DNA of 64,000 nucleotides from Tritrichomonas musculus (taxonomy: Eukaryota; Parabasalia; Tritrichomonadida; Tritrichomonadidae): positions 2,976,001 to 3,040,000 of the forward strand of contig JAPFFF010000014.1 in NCBI GenBank assembly GCA_039105265.1. Direction: 5' to 3'. Each line of letters starts with the position of its first letter. Position 1 is the first letter of the stretch. This document shows positions 20,401 to 30,303 of the stretch, piece after piece. The notes under the pieces are model-generated. The model saw only the letters and a program-made list of their open reading frames with translations. It made no database searches and was not told where the DNA came from. A program made the translations under genes and the position numbers.

Positions 20401-20470
20401 GAATTATGAAATAATTCTGATCAAAGATCTTTAATTAAAAACAAAAATAAAAATTTTTAATTAATAATAA

Positions 20471-20611
20471 ATGAGTTTATCAGAAATTTTTCTTGGTTGT
20501 TTAACAATTATTGAACTCGCTAATTTACTCATTCGCATTGTGAAACTTTCCCCAACATTAAATATAGATCCACCTTTAACAGATGAAATGAGGAAACGAC
20601 TTTACTCATGA
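20471..20611 (+). CDS. small Polinton membrane protein, 46 aa
   Basis: Short frame from ATG 20471 to TGA: MSLSEIFLGCLTIIELANLL followed by IRIVKLSPTLNIDPP and a charged end. One hydrophobic helix at ~5-25. It fits exactly between two minus-strand small genes and has the AT-rich leader typical of the element. Holin-like or other small membrane proteins occur in relatives; function inferred only. Confidence 0.45.
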   Translation: MSLSEIFLGCLTIIELANLLIRIVKLSPTLNIDPPLTDEMRKRLYS

Positions 20612-20618
20612 TTTACTT

Positions 20619-20939
20619 TTATTCCTTCAGTAATGGAATATCAAACCTTCTAATACCTGCTCCGTTCGCTCCAACAATTCTTCTAGCTCCTGCACCATTC
20701 GCACCTAACGCATTAACATTTCCACCTTTATAATTAATTCTGTCATTTAATTTGCTCACACCATTTCCGATTGTATTTATTACCTCACCAGCACTTCCAC
20801 CTATTAAATCACCAGCTTGTCCTATTAATGGTGCAAATCTACCAACTGTTTCAACTGCTTTCTTTACTTTTGGAACTATTTTGCCAATTATGTTTTTAGC
20901 TCCGTTCACAATATTTTTAAACCAACTTCCAAATGCCAT
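20619..20939 (-). CDS. small amphipathic Polinton protein, 106 aa, MAFGSWFK family
   Basis: Begins MAFGSWFKNIVNGAKNIIGK, then a basic amphipathic helix and Gly/Ala-rich repeats (GANGAGARRIVGANGAGIRR). It shares its N-terminus with the 83-aa protein at 29735-29986. Amphipathic N-terminal helix plus basic Gly/Ala tail recalls adenovirus-type minor core or membrane-lytic proteins; this is analogy, not homology shown here. Confidence 0.55.
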   Translation of the reverse strand: MAFGSWFKNIVNGAKNIIGKIVPKVKKAVETVGRFAPLIGQAGDLIGGSAGEVINTIGNGVSKLNDRINYKGGNVNALGANGAGARRIVGANGAGIRRFDIPLLKE

Positions 20940-21052
20940 ATTTTCATTAATGTAAAAAATTTATTTTTCATTTCTTAATTCATTTATTTTTTTCAAAACT
21001 ATAAATTCTTTTCTTTATTAACTTATTATTTAATTTTTTTTCAATATTTAAA

Positions 21053-22726
21053 ATGACATACTTAAACGCTCAGACGAAAAATTTAGGAAATGATGAAGGA
21101 GATATTCTCTCATTCTTTCAAAATAAACTTAGACATTTAATTCAACGAAATGGTGGTGATAATTCATTTTCATGGATTATGGAAGAATTCAAAGATAAAG
21201 ATGCTCCCCTTCCAGTAGGTACCAAAACACGTATAAAACTCACTCATTCAGGACATACTATTTCACAAATTGAAAAATCATTTTCAACAATACTTTTAGA
21301 TTTTCAATTAAAACTTTCTGATAAAATTGATGTTTCAGCAGATACTAACGGATTAATGAAAATATTTGTTGGTTTCAAAAATGCTGTTGAATTTTATGAA
21401 GACTGTAGATTTTGGGTTAATGGAAAACTTTTAGATACATACAGACAAGATGAACTTCAACGTGAATCATTCGCTTATAACTCAATTAAACCACGAGATG
21501 CAAAAGCTACTTCAAAATTCAGTCATTCAACATGGGAAAATGTTAGTCAATATTCACCATCTATATGTGGATGTTACATTGATTTAAAGGATATAGCAGA
21601 TGGTCAACCACACACATTCACCATAGAGTTAACGATACCATTTATTGACCAACTCGCACTTCAAGCATGGCAACTTTATCCAAACGCGATTTGTGGTGAA
21701 ATTGAAGAAGAAGTTAAGACATCATTACGTGCAATGGTTTGGTGTCAAGTTAATCCAAATGTTGTTAAAGAAACTTTACAATTCCTTGAAGATAAACCAA
21801 TAGATGAAGAAATGCCAGCTGTCGTTCCAATTACTCGTAAATTCACACAAGTAGGTAATCCATCAAATATAGTCATCGAATATAAAGCTGGTGCAAATTC
21901 AGAACCTGCTGATGGATCATTAAAAGTTACTGTTGGTTCAGATGCAAACGGAATTGATATGAAAGTTGGTAAAATAACATTGCAAGTTTTAGGTGGTACC
22001 ATTCAACTTGGTCGTTCAAATCTTGCAGGATTTGGACTCAAACCTGGTGTATATCAAGGTCTTATTCGTGAATTACAAACTGCATTATTAGTTCCAGCAC
22101 AAGAATTAACACGTGAAATATTTGAAGGTAGTGCAAAAGTCAACGGTTTAGAAATTTCAAAATCAATTCCTCTCAGAAATGCAACAAATATTACAATGAT
22201 GTTTCCACGTACTCCAGGAGATATTACATGTTTTGAAAATATCATGTATCAAAATGTTCAATTGGTCGTTAATAAGAGAACTTATCCAGACACTGAATTC
22301 AGAAGTACATGTAGCGCCCGATTTTATCAACATCAATTAATCGCTAATGAATTAGATGGTTCACTTGAAGCTACTCAAGAATTTGAAGATTCATTTACTC
22401 AACCATTAAATGATCCAGTAACTGGTAAACGTTATACAAACTGCAGAAGTGATGGAACAAGTTTTGGTATTAACTTCCAGCTTGAACGTTCAAACGCTGG
22501 TTATGTATTTGATGGAATCGATACTGGTAATAATTCAGTAACTGTCACTTTCCGAGGTCAACCATTATACAGAGGTGATGATGATACATATTTCATTCCT
22601 GATTTAGAATATCCAGATCAACACCCGCCTGCGCCTGAAGCTTGGGTATGTAGCGATACATACTTTACTTGGTCCGTTAATGGCGTTGAATATTTCCCCA
22701 AAGGCGTTCCATTCGGTTATGAGTAA
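21053..22726 (+). CDS. Polinton major capsid protein (double jelly-roll type)
   Basis: 557 aa, beta-rich throughout, no long helices, charged N-terminus (MTYLNAQTKNLGNDEGDILS), and spaced segments such as VNGKLLDTYRQDELQRESFA, FTIELTIPFIDQLALQAW and AICGEIEEEVKTSLRAMVWC typical of capsid jelly-roll strands. Size and place, downstream of the packaging ATPase, match Polinton major capsid proteins, which form pseudo-hexameric trimers of icosahedral capsids. No direct motif proves the fold, so confidence rests on composition, length and context. Confidence 0.75.
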   Translation: MTYLNAQTKNLGNDEGDILSFFQNKLRHLIQRNGGDNSFSWIMEEFKDKDAPLPVGTKTRIKLTHSGHTISQIEKSFSTILLDFQLKLSDKIDVSADTNGLMKIFVGFKNAVEFYEDCRFWVNGKLLDTYRQDELQRESFAYNSIKPRDAKATSKFSHSTWENVSQYSPSICGCYIDLKDIADGQPHTFTIELTIPFIDQLALQAWQLYPNAICGEIEEEVKTSLRAMVWCQVNPNVVKETLQFLEDKPIDEEMPAVVPITRKFTQVGNPSNIVIEYKAGANSEPADGSLKVTVGSDANGIDMKVGKITLQVLGGTIQLGRSNLAGFGLKPGVYQGLIRELQTALLVPAQELTREIFEGSAKVNGLEISKSIPLRNATNITMMFPRTPGDITCFENIMYQNVQLVVNKRTYPDTEFRSTCSARFYQHQLIANELDGSLEATQEFEDSFTQPLNDPVTGKRYTNCRSDGTSFGINFQLERSNAGYVFDGIDTGNNSVTVTFRGQPLYRGDDDTYFIPDLEYPDQHPPAPEAWVCSDTYFTWSVNGVEYFPKGVPFGYE

Positions 22727-22807
22727 GTTTTAAACATTTTCAAAAATTTTTAAATTAGTTTAATATTTATTTTTCAAATTTTTTATTTCTATATAAAGAA
22801 TAACGAA

Positions 22808-23305
22808 ATGAGTGAATACATCAACATTAATAAGTTATTCGAAAAACTTCCTGAATCAGAACTTAAAGCTGTTCAAGTATATTTTGATGACTTCATAACT
22901 GATAAATTCTATAAATACAAAATGAACATAAAAATTTTATGTCTTTCATTAGTTTATAAAAATAATACCCAAAAATTTATGACATATAAAGAATTTAGAG
23001 AGTTATTCCCTGAGTGTGAATGGTTAACTATTCCTAGACGTGCCTGGGCTCTGCCCGGGGTGCAAAGCACCCTCGGTGTCTTAACATCAGGATCACAAAT
23101 TCGATTAATGAAAGTTTATATTAAAGCTGATAGAATAAATTACAAAACAACATTTTATCATGAATGTGTAGTAAAAGAATGTGAAAATCAAAATAAACTT
23201 AATGAATTCATTAAAAATAGGTCTGATGCTAAAGTTGAAATCGTCAACGAATTAGCTAGTAAATGTAACATAAATGAAGATGAAATAGACCCAGACGAAT
23301 TCTAA
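22808..23305 (+). CDS. Polinton protein, 165 aa
   Basis: Opens MSEYININKLFEKLPESELK; ends in an acidic tail EIDPDEF. A mixed alpha/beta protein lying directly after the capsid gene. It contains an oddly GC-rich patch (about 23041-23080) with a GGGTGC-AAA-GCACCC hairpin. Not recognised. Confidence 0.55.
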   Translation: MSEYININKLFEKLPESELKAVQVYFDDFITDKFYKYKMNIKILCLSLVYKNNTQKFMTYKEFRELFPECEWLTIPRRAWALPGVQSTLGVLTSGSQIRLMKVYIKADRINYKTTFYHECVVKECENQNKLNEFIKNRSDAKVEIVNELASKCNINEDEIDPDEF

Positions 23306-23331
23306 ATTTATAAATTTTTATTTTAATATAA

Positions 23332-23682
23332 ATGAAGATAAATGATACAATTATTGATTTATGGCTTAATGTAGTCATAAATGATGTCATTAGCAAAAAC
23401 GCTATTTACGATCATATTTTCGACATCGTTTTCGATTTATATGATGAAATAACTAATGATAAAGAAATAAATCAAGAATGTTGCCAAAAATTAATTGCCA
23501 TATGCGAGGAAACATTTGAAGTTAAAGTTAATGAATACGTTGATTTAATAAATGAAGGATTAACAGAAGATATCAAGAAAAATGATTTCAAGCTTGATTC
23601 ATTCATGTCCCAAAAAGCATATTCATTAATACCAATAATTAAAAACTATTTAATCGAAAATTATGAAATTTTCTCCAAATAG
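23332..23682 (+). CDS. Polinton protein, 116 aa
   Basis: Helical, acidic: MKINDTIIDLWLNVVINDVI and later DSFMSQKAYSLIPIIKNYLI. It starts 27 bases after the previous gene with the TTTTAATATAAATG leader. Just past its end a 22-base copy of the preceding gene's last bases (ATAGACCCAGACGAATTCTA) occurs. Not recognised. Confidence 0.5.
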   Translation: MKINDTIIDLWLNVVINDVISKNAIYDHIFDIVFDLYDEITNDKEINQECCQKLIAICEETFEVKVNEYVDLINEGLTEDIKKNDFKLDSFMSQKAYSLIPIIKNYLIENYEIFSK

Positions 23683-23765
23683 ACCCAGACGAATTCTAAA
23701 AGAATTCTGCAGCCAAAGGCTACATGTTTTAAATTTATATATTTTTATTTTTTATCAAATCATAA

Positions 23766-24107
23766 ATGTCTAAAACAACCAAAACTTACTTTATCACTCG
23801 TGACTATGAAAATAAATTTCCTCCTGAGTTCGTTAATTCTCGTAATGATAGATATATTTCTTTTCAATATTGCCGTGCTACATGTGATGGATATTTAGAC
23901 GGTGAAACCGAACTTCACGCGTCATTTGTCCCACGTGATGAATACTGTGATTCTCTCGTTTGGTATGCTAATTTAACGCCTCCAGACGACAACAGAAAAT
24001 ATAAATATACATTAAACCATGATAGATTTAAAGTATGGTTCACTGATGCAAAAGGTAATGAAATAATACCTGATAACTTCACATTATTCCTTAAATTTGA
24101 ATACTAG
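23766..24107 (+). CDS. Polinton protein, 113 aa, beta-rich
   Basis: MSKTTKTYFITRDYENKFPP then alternating hydrophobic strands (ISFQYCRATCDGYLDGETEL, SLVWYANLTPPDD, NFTLFLKFEY). A compact beta-sandwich is likely; a single jelly-roll vertex (penton) protein is a candidate role by position between capsid and fibre genes, but unproven. Confidence 0.5.
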   Translation: MSKTTKTYFITRDYENKFPPEFVNSRNDRYISFQYCRATCDGYLDGETELHASFVPRDEYCDSLVWYANLTPPDDNRKYKYTLNHDRFKVWFTDAKGNEIIPDNFTLFLKFEY

Positions 24108-24198
24108 CGTAGCTTCTACGAAGTATTGATTTTATATAATAAAATCTCTAAACTTCGTATATTAAAAATATTTATTTTTATAATTAATAAATCAATAA

Positions 24199-26581
24199 AT
24201 GACTGCAATAATTACAAAACAAAATGCAAAAGATGGAGCATTCACTGGTGGTGGAGGTGGTAGTTCTGATAAAGATTCAGAATTTAAAAACATTCATGTT
24301 CATGGTGATGCCACTATTGATGGTGACATAATAATGACTTCAACAAATCCTCAAAGTTTAACATTAAGACTTGCTGACATTGACGCCTCAGTTTCTTCAT
24401 ACAATCAACAAACCATGAAATTCACTGATGAACTTAATAATCATGAATCAAGAATTAAAACATTAGAAGATAAACAAGATGGTGATGATGGTGACTTTTC
24501 ATTTGAGGATGGATTACATGATTTCATCATAACTTCAGATAAATTAACGGAAAATTTAGATCAACCAGAAATGAATTCGCTATCAATCAAAACTGAATTT
24601 GGTGAGTATATAGGTGATGTATTCGAAATAGAATTACCTGCATATATGAAATTACCAAAAGCAATTATAACTAAAACTTCTAAAGAAAACATGTTTAAAA
24701 ATCCTATTGTTAACATTTCAAATGGAAATTATGAGTTAGTTTATCAAGAAGATGACGTTGGAGCAAAAATATATATGTCAAATAAAAAAGGTGATACTCC
24801 ATTACAATTATATACATCGGGATTTATGAAAATAAATTATATCGCAAATCAAAAAACAAATGTTAGTTGTGAAAATAAAGATTCTAACAAATTAATTAAT
24901 CTTAAATGTAATACTATTGATGCTGATAATTGCTTTAAATTATATCGTTCTCCATTACCTGATTTTTATGAAATGAAATCATTTGGAGCTACTGATTCAG
25001 AATATTATGCAGATTGGGGATATGTTCCTGGTAGTCCTGAATTTGAAGCATTAATAGAAGGTCAAACTTTTGAATTTCATGATGAAGCATTCGGTACTGA
25101 TTACAAAATGACAAAAGTTGGTAATGAATGGAAAGGTACTAATTACAGTTTCAATATACCCCTGAAATTAACACGTAAAAATCCTGGTTCTCATGAAGTA
25201 GCCTTTATATGTATTGCCAAAAATGAAGCTAATAAAAAAGTATTACACACTTTCGCTGATTATGATAATCAAGGAAACCCATTTGAGTTGTTAGTTAATA
25301 AAGGAATGTTAGCACCTAAAGATAACTGTAAAATTCAAACATATAAAGAAGATAATGACGCATGGAGGGTTTACATTTATCCAGTCAAAGATTTTGCTAA
25401 TTGTACATATTCAGCAACTTTGAACATAAATAATAAAACTTATGACTTCATTGTTGACTTCGAATATAAATCTTCAGGATTAAATAACTACAAACTTCAA
25501 TCCGACAATTATTTTGAATTACTTGAATACCATTATACTTCACCTTTGCAAGTCGGTAATCCTCCATATGGTTTAATATTATATATGCCAAAAGATGATG
25601 AATTAATTTATACTATTGCTGATGTCAGTTATGAAAAAGGAATGAATACATTTGAATTCTTAGCTAATACTGGATATTATACTGTTTCACCACGACCTGA
25701 AGCATGCACAACACTTTATACAAACTTTAACATTCAAACTTCAGGTGTAGTCATAGGTGAGAACATTGAATCCCACGTTTTCGTTTTAAATTCATTAGGA
25801 AATACAGTTGATATTGCGGTTAATCAAATATCAGCACTTCAAAATTATTGTGCAAAGTTAGAGAAAGAAATTAATGATATGAAAAATAAAACAAATTGGT
25901 TTGATGTAGTTATGGATGTCGTACAAATCGGTAACTTTTGTTTTAACTTTGGTGGATTAATGAAAGTTGGCGCTGATGGTATATTAGGAGCTTTAAAATT
26001 AGCGTTTAGTAAAAATGGAGGTTCAACTGTTAAAGAAGTTGCATATGTTGATGAAATAATTGACGATGGATTAGTATTAGCACCTCATGAAGTAGTTGAA
26101 GAAAAACCTTATGTTGAAACAGAAACTATCATACCTAATGATAAATTATGTTTTAAATATTACTGTGAACATATTGAAACTAATTATAAAATTGATGTTT
26201 CATTTATGGTTGATGATGATGGAGAAGTATATAAAAATTATGAATATGAATATAAAGATGATAAAACGTTTGAATGCTTAAATCAAGAAGTTGCTGATTC
26301 ATCAGCATATCCTTGTGAACCCGTTTATGAATTTCCATATCTTTTAATTTATGGAACAGTTCAACCATCATTTGTTAAACTCAAATACACCCCAGCAGCT
26401 AAAAACGATAATGAGTTGCAATTAAGTGAAACATTAACGAATAATCAATTATTAACAGCATCAGCAACTAAAAAGTTAATTGAAAACCATAAAGAGCATA
26501 TGTTAACATCATTAAACGCATCAATGGATAATTATGCATTAAAGACTCAATTGATGAATTATGAATTAACAAAAGAGATCC
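24199..26581 (+). CDS. Polinton fibre-like protein, part before a transposon insertion
   Basis: A large open stretch of nearly 800 codons. The N-terminus has Gly-rich GGGGGSSDKDS followed by NIHVHGDATIDGDIIMTST, a beta-helix/fibre-like pattern, then a short coiled coil (LNNHESRIKTLEDK), long beta-rich modules, and a late hydrophobic segment. The gene is broken by the element inserted at 26582-27484, so it is treated as a fossil and described only up to that point. Fibre or spike proteins of this look are common in Polintons and phages. Confidence 0.6.
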
Positions 26582-27484
26582 ATAGGGGTTTCGACGATAG
26601 AAAAAAACCGATAAAAAAAAACTCTGGTAAATCAATTTATAAAATATAAAAATTTAATGTGCATAATAGTTTCTAAATAAATATAAATTTATTTTTCCAA
26701 AATGTCTATTAGCAGTGGAAATACCACTTTTTAAATTTAACAAGGTTTGTTTGATTGATTAAAGAATCTAAAAAAGCATATGATTTATTGAATAGTTGAT
26801 TATTCATTAAAACAGAAATAAAAATGATAAAAATATAGTTTTACATCAATAGAGATATGACAATATTTAAGAAATCTTGTTTGTTTAATCGCCATTTGAA
26901 TTTGATTTTTTCAAGATTTGGAATATCTTAAATAATATAGCAGAGTTGATATAATTCTGGATTATGCTTCTAAAGCAATTATTCTACAAAATTAAAATTA
27001 ATTGTATTAAAATACATATTCGTTCTGAGTATCTAATTTTTTTTATATTTTATAATCTTGTACAAGATTGTAAAATACGCAAACCGTTATCGTAATATAA
27101 TACATAAAGCGCTTTTAATACTTTGATATATGCTTTTTTTTTAATGACTATTATATAATCAAACTTTTTGATGTGCTATATCAGTGAAATATGATAAAAT
27201 TTAGCTTATTTGTCTCCAAATTCTTCGAATTTTGAAATAACGTCCCAACTTTCTTTTGATTCCTTTTGTTAAAATGAAAGTTAAAATTAAAATTTGGTTC
27301 AAACAGACCTTCTCAAATTAAAAAAGCGGAATCTCGACTGCCTATAGATATTTACAATAAATAAATAAATATTTTTAAAGTTTGTATGTTTTTCTATCGA
27401 ATGGCAATATTTTTTTAAAAATCCTTCAGAGATTTCCTATTTTCATTCAATTTTCTGACATTTTCTTATCGTCGAAACCCCTAT
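26582..27484. mobile_element. non-autonomous Mutator-like element A, 903 bp
   Basis: Terminal inverted repeats begin ATAGGGGTTTCGACGATA on both ends. The 9-bp sequence AAGAGATCC is present directly outside both ends (26573-26581 and 27485-27493), a perfect target duplication of Mutator length. Further inside, TGTCTATTAGCAGT / TATCTATAGGCAGTCGAGAT blocks form an inner inverted repeat, ~660 bp apart. No coding capacity. It is related to element B at 56466-57638 (ends and inner blocks). Confidence 0.88.
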
Positions 27485-27594
27485 AAGAGATCCCTGATAA
27501 TATTAACGTTAAAATTTATTTCAAATTCAAGTTAACGAAACCATCGCCAAATTTTACAGCAACGATTACATTTAAATGGGTAAATGCTGAAGGT

Positions 27595-29043
27595 GTGGAT
27601 GATTCATACACTGGTGTATTCATCGTTGAGAATAATAAAATTGTTAAACGAACTGGTCCAAATAAGAAAATCACATTTTTAGGAGTTACTGGTTCTATTG
27701 GTGGACGTCAAACACAATATGGTTATTATAATTATGAAGAGGGAATATTTCAATGGACTCCAACAGTTGCTGAAGGAGGACGTGAAGTTTTTAATGTTGA
27801 TCCTGAAAGAACATATTTTATTGAAAATGTTATTTATGGAAGTAATTTAAATTCCTATGCTTTAAAAACTGATATGCCAACGATACCAGATGATTTAGTC
27901 AAAAATGAAACATTAACGACAACATTAAATGATTATAGAAGGAAAGATGATTTAAGTTATGGAAACACTGATGAGATATTAACAAGAGAGAATGATATTT
28001 TAAATTATGAATTCGTTGACGTTCCATTTACATTTACCAAATATTCAACAAAAATATTATGTATTAGTGAATGGTATAAAATATTTAATAGAAATGAGTT
28101 TTATATTGATGCAACATTAACGAAAAATAGTAATGTAATAACTGGAACATATAAATATGAATTAACACATAGCAACGGCGTTAAAAAGAAATATACATGT
28201 TCTGAAATTAATTATTCATTATATGTTACAACTTCCGGCACAATATCCGATATAAATGACATGTATATTTATGAAGGTGAGATTGTAATAAATAAATTAG
28301 GTTATAATTCAAAACCTTCTGAATTCCCTGATAATAAATTACTTTCAGCTAAATATGTTAATAATGAGTTTAATAATTTTGTCAATAATGAAACATTAAC
28401 GACAACATTAAATGAATATATTCATAATGACAATTTAATTAAAGATATAATAATTGATGATGAAGGAAATATTGATGCAATGGATAAAATAGTAATGCAA
28501 ACTTTAAATAATTGTACATCTACTAATATATCTTTAAAACTATTTCAAACTTTAGATACAAAGATAACGAATTTAAAGGAGCAACCAAACACAACTATTA
28601 CTCATTACTGTCCAATTGAAGAATCAATGAATTCAATAAATGATTTCATAGTTGGTGCACCAGTATATATGACAGGTAAGGTTTACAAATATGTCGATAG
28701 TTTATGGGTTCAAAGCACTGAAAATGACACTACAGATTGTATTTGTTCAGTAAAGACTAATGGAAAATGGAATGAGTATGTCGGAATTTGTGTTAAGATT
28801 GATGAAGTTAATAAATGTGTGACATTTGCAACACATGGTGATTATTTAGTTAAAGTCACCGATACATCGTGTTATGGAATCGGTGATGAAGTATTTATTG
28901 AGGTTTCACCCGACGGAACGTCTGAAGGAGAATTGAAAACATTAACTGGTCAAACAGCTATTACTTCAAAAATACATCGAACGACTGTGGGAATAATTAC
29001 GGCAAAAATAAACGATAAAATGTTAGCTGTATTTAAGGCTTAA
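27595..29043 (+). CDS. Polinton fibre-like protein, part after the insertion
   Basis: An open stretch of 482 codons with beta-rich modules and repeated segments of the form NETLTTTLNDY / NETLTTTLNEY, each followed by charged residues, a pattern seen in trimeric fibre shafts. C-terminal ~120 residues: VGAPVYMTGKVYKYVDSLWV and a compact beta domain. It lies between element A and the convergent gene at 29040; treated as a fossil part, not joined to other pieces. Confidence 0.55.
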   Translation: MDDSYTGVFIVENNKIVKRTGPNKKITFLGVTGSIGGRQTQYGYYNYEEGIFQWTPTVAEGGREVFNVDPERTYFIENVIYGSNLNSYALKTDMPTIPDDLVKNETLTTTLNDYRRKDDLSYGNTDEILTRENDILNYEFVDVPFTFTKYSTKILCISEWYKIFNRNEFYIDATLTKNSNVITGTYKYELTHSNGVKKKYTCSEINYSLYVTTSGTISDINDMYIYEGEIVINKLGYNSKPSEFPDNKLLSAKYVNNEFNNFVNNETLTTTLNEYIHNDNLIKDIIIDDEGNIDAMDKIVMQTLNNCTSTNISLKLFQTLDTKITNLKEQPNTTITHYCPIEESMNSINDFIVGAPVYMTGKVYKYVDSLWVQSTENDTTDCICSVKTNGKWNEYVGICVKIDEVNKCVTFATHGDYLVKVTDTSCYGIGDEVFIEVSPDGTSEGELKTLTGQTAITSKIHRTTVGIITAKINDKMLAVFKA

Positions 29044-29681
29044 TACGTCATTTTCAAACTAATTCCATATTTAACAAATTCACTGTAAATGTTGTTGTAA
29101 TCATATTTTAACTCACTAGTTTTACCATCTTTAGTAATCAATATTTTTGAAACATAAATGATTTTGTTTGTTTTAGCCGTACATCCACTACATCCAATAT
29201 CTTCATTAAGTACTAAATCAACTTTCTCACAATCAGTTAATAACTTTATCATGTTCATTAATAACTTACTTTCACAAACAACGTAAGCATTTATTTTTAA
29301 CGGGTTTGATTCATACATTTCAACTAACATTTGTAGAAATTGGTTTTTCTTTTCTAAATCCTCAATTTCATTTCCTAAATCTGCAATACCTCTGTCTCGA
29401 GTTAATGGGAAATTGCTGTTTATTGGAGGTTGAGATTGATAGCTCAAATCCTCCGTCGTCGGAATATATAAAGTTTGACCAACCGGTGGAATATCCGAAG
29501 GTTGGTTCGCTTGAGTAAAATTTACGTTTGGATTTAATGGTGGAACATTAGGATATAACGGAACTGTTTGAGGTCGTGACTTAGTTGATGGTTTAATGTT
29601 AATGTTAACATTTGTGTTTTGTTCTTGCTTAATAGTGTTATCGGTTTCACTACTTAATATTCTTGCTTGCTTTAATGTCAT
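29040..29681 (-). CDS. Polinton protein, 213 aa, Pro-rich N-terminus
   Basis: The N-terminal ~100 residues are Pro/Asn/Gln-rich (VPLYPNVPPLNPNVNFTQAN), followed by a short coiled coil (NEIEDLEKKNQFLQMLVEMY) and a C-terminal alpha/beta domain with a C-x-x-C (GCSGCTAKTN). Convergent with the fibre-like gene, overlapping by four bases. Not recognised. Confidence 0.55.
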   Translation of the reverse strand: MTLKQARILSSETDNTIKQEQNTNVNINIKPSTKSRPQTVPLYPNVPPLNPNVNFTQANQPSDIPPVGQTLYIPTTEDLSYQSQPPINSNFPLTRDRGIADLGNEIEDLEKKNQFLQMLVEMYESNPLKINAYVVCESKLLMNMIKLLTDCEKVDLVLNEDIGCSGCTAKTNKIIYVSKILITKDGKTSELKYDYNNIYSEFVKYGISLKMTY

Positions 29682-29734
29682 ATTTAGTTTTAAATAAAAA
29701 TATTAAATCATAATTTTAATCTTAATTTAAAAAA

Positions 29735-29986
29735 ATGGCTTTTGGTAGTTGGTTTAAAAAATTAGCGGGTAAAGTTAAAGAAGCAGCTAAAGATTTTGCT
29801 GATGGATTTAAATTTGGATGGAATAAAACAAAATCAATAATGGAAAAGTTACCTGTTGTTGGTAATGTTGCAAAAATATTACCTAAATTTGATAATTCAA
29901 ATAATCCAGCGTTGGAGTATTTCGGTAGTGATGGGTTCTATGGACGTAGTCCTGGGCAAAGCCTTGTTAAAGATAAAGGTTCTTAA
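29735..29986 (+). CDS. small amphipathic Polinton protein, 83 aa, MAFGSWFK family
   Basis: Begins MAFGSWFKKLAGKVKEAAKD, the same N-terminus as the protein at 20619-20939 on the other strand, then a basic amphipathic helix and a short Gly/Ser tail. Likely a paralogue with a changed C-terminus. The 3' end overlaps the convergent gene at 29967-30197 by 20 bases. Confidence 0.55.
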   Translation: MAFGSWFKKLAGKVKEAAKDFADGFKFGWNKTKSIMEKLPVVGNVAKILPKFDNSNNPALEYFGSDGFYGRSPGQSLVKDKGS

Positions 29987-30197
29987 CGGCTCTGTTTAAT
30001 AATGCTCTAACTTTCATGCATTGATCATATTTATTTTGAATTCTTGCACGACTAAGTTTTCCTTTCTCCGTTGTTGGTTCAGGTTGGCTTAATACTTTTC
30101 TATAATATTGAAGACGTGAATTTATGAGTTTCAACGTTGGAGTAGCGAATGTTTTACGTTCATGACGTTGTTTAAGAGGTGGTAAGGCTTGAGACAT
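29967..30197 (-). CDS. small basic Polinton protein, 76 aa
   Basis: MSQALPPLKQRHERKTFATP followed by basic helices (LINSRLQYYRKVLSQPEP, KLSRARIQNKYDQCMKVRAL). High Lys/Arg content suggests nucleic-acid binding or capsid interior. Not recognised. Confidence 0.5.
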   Translation of the reverse strand: MSQALPPLKQRHERKTFATPTLKLINSRLQYYRKVLSQPEPTTEKGKLSRARIQNKYDQCMKVRALLNRAVKNLYL

Positions 30198-30303
30198 ATT
30201 TTTATTATGTGATAAAAAATTTAATTTATGAAAAATAAACTAAATTATTTATTTTTGAATTTATGAAAACATCAAATATCTTTAATTTAATTTAATTTAA
30301 ATC

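Noticed and set aside
26096-26281. 61-codon Lys/Met/Ile frame inside the fibre-like gene
   Set aside because: A shifted-frame shadow without protein-like composition.
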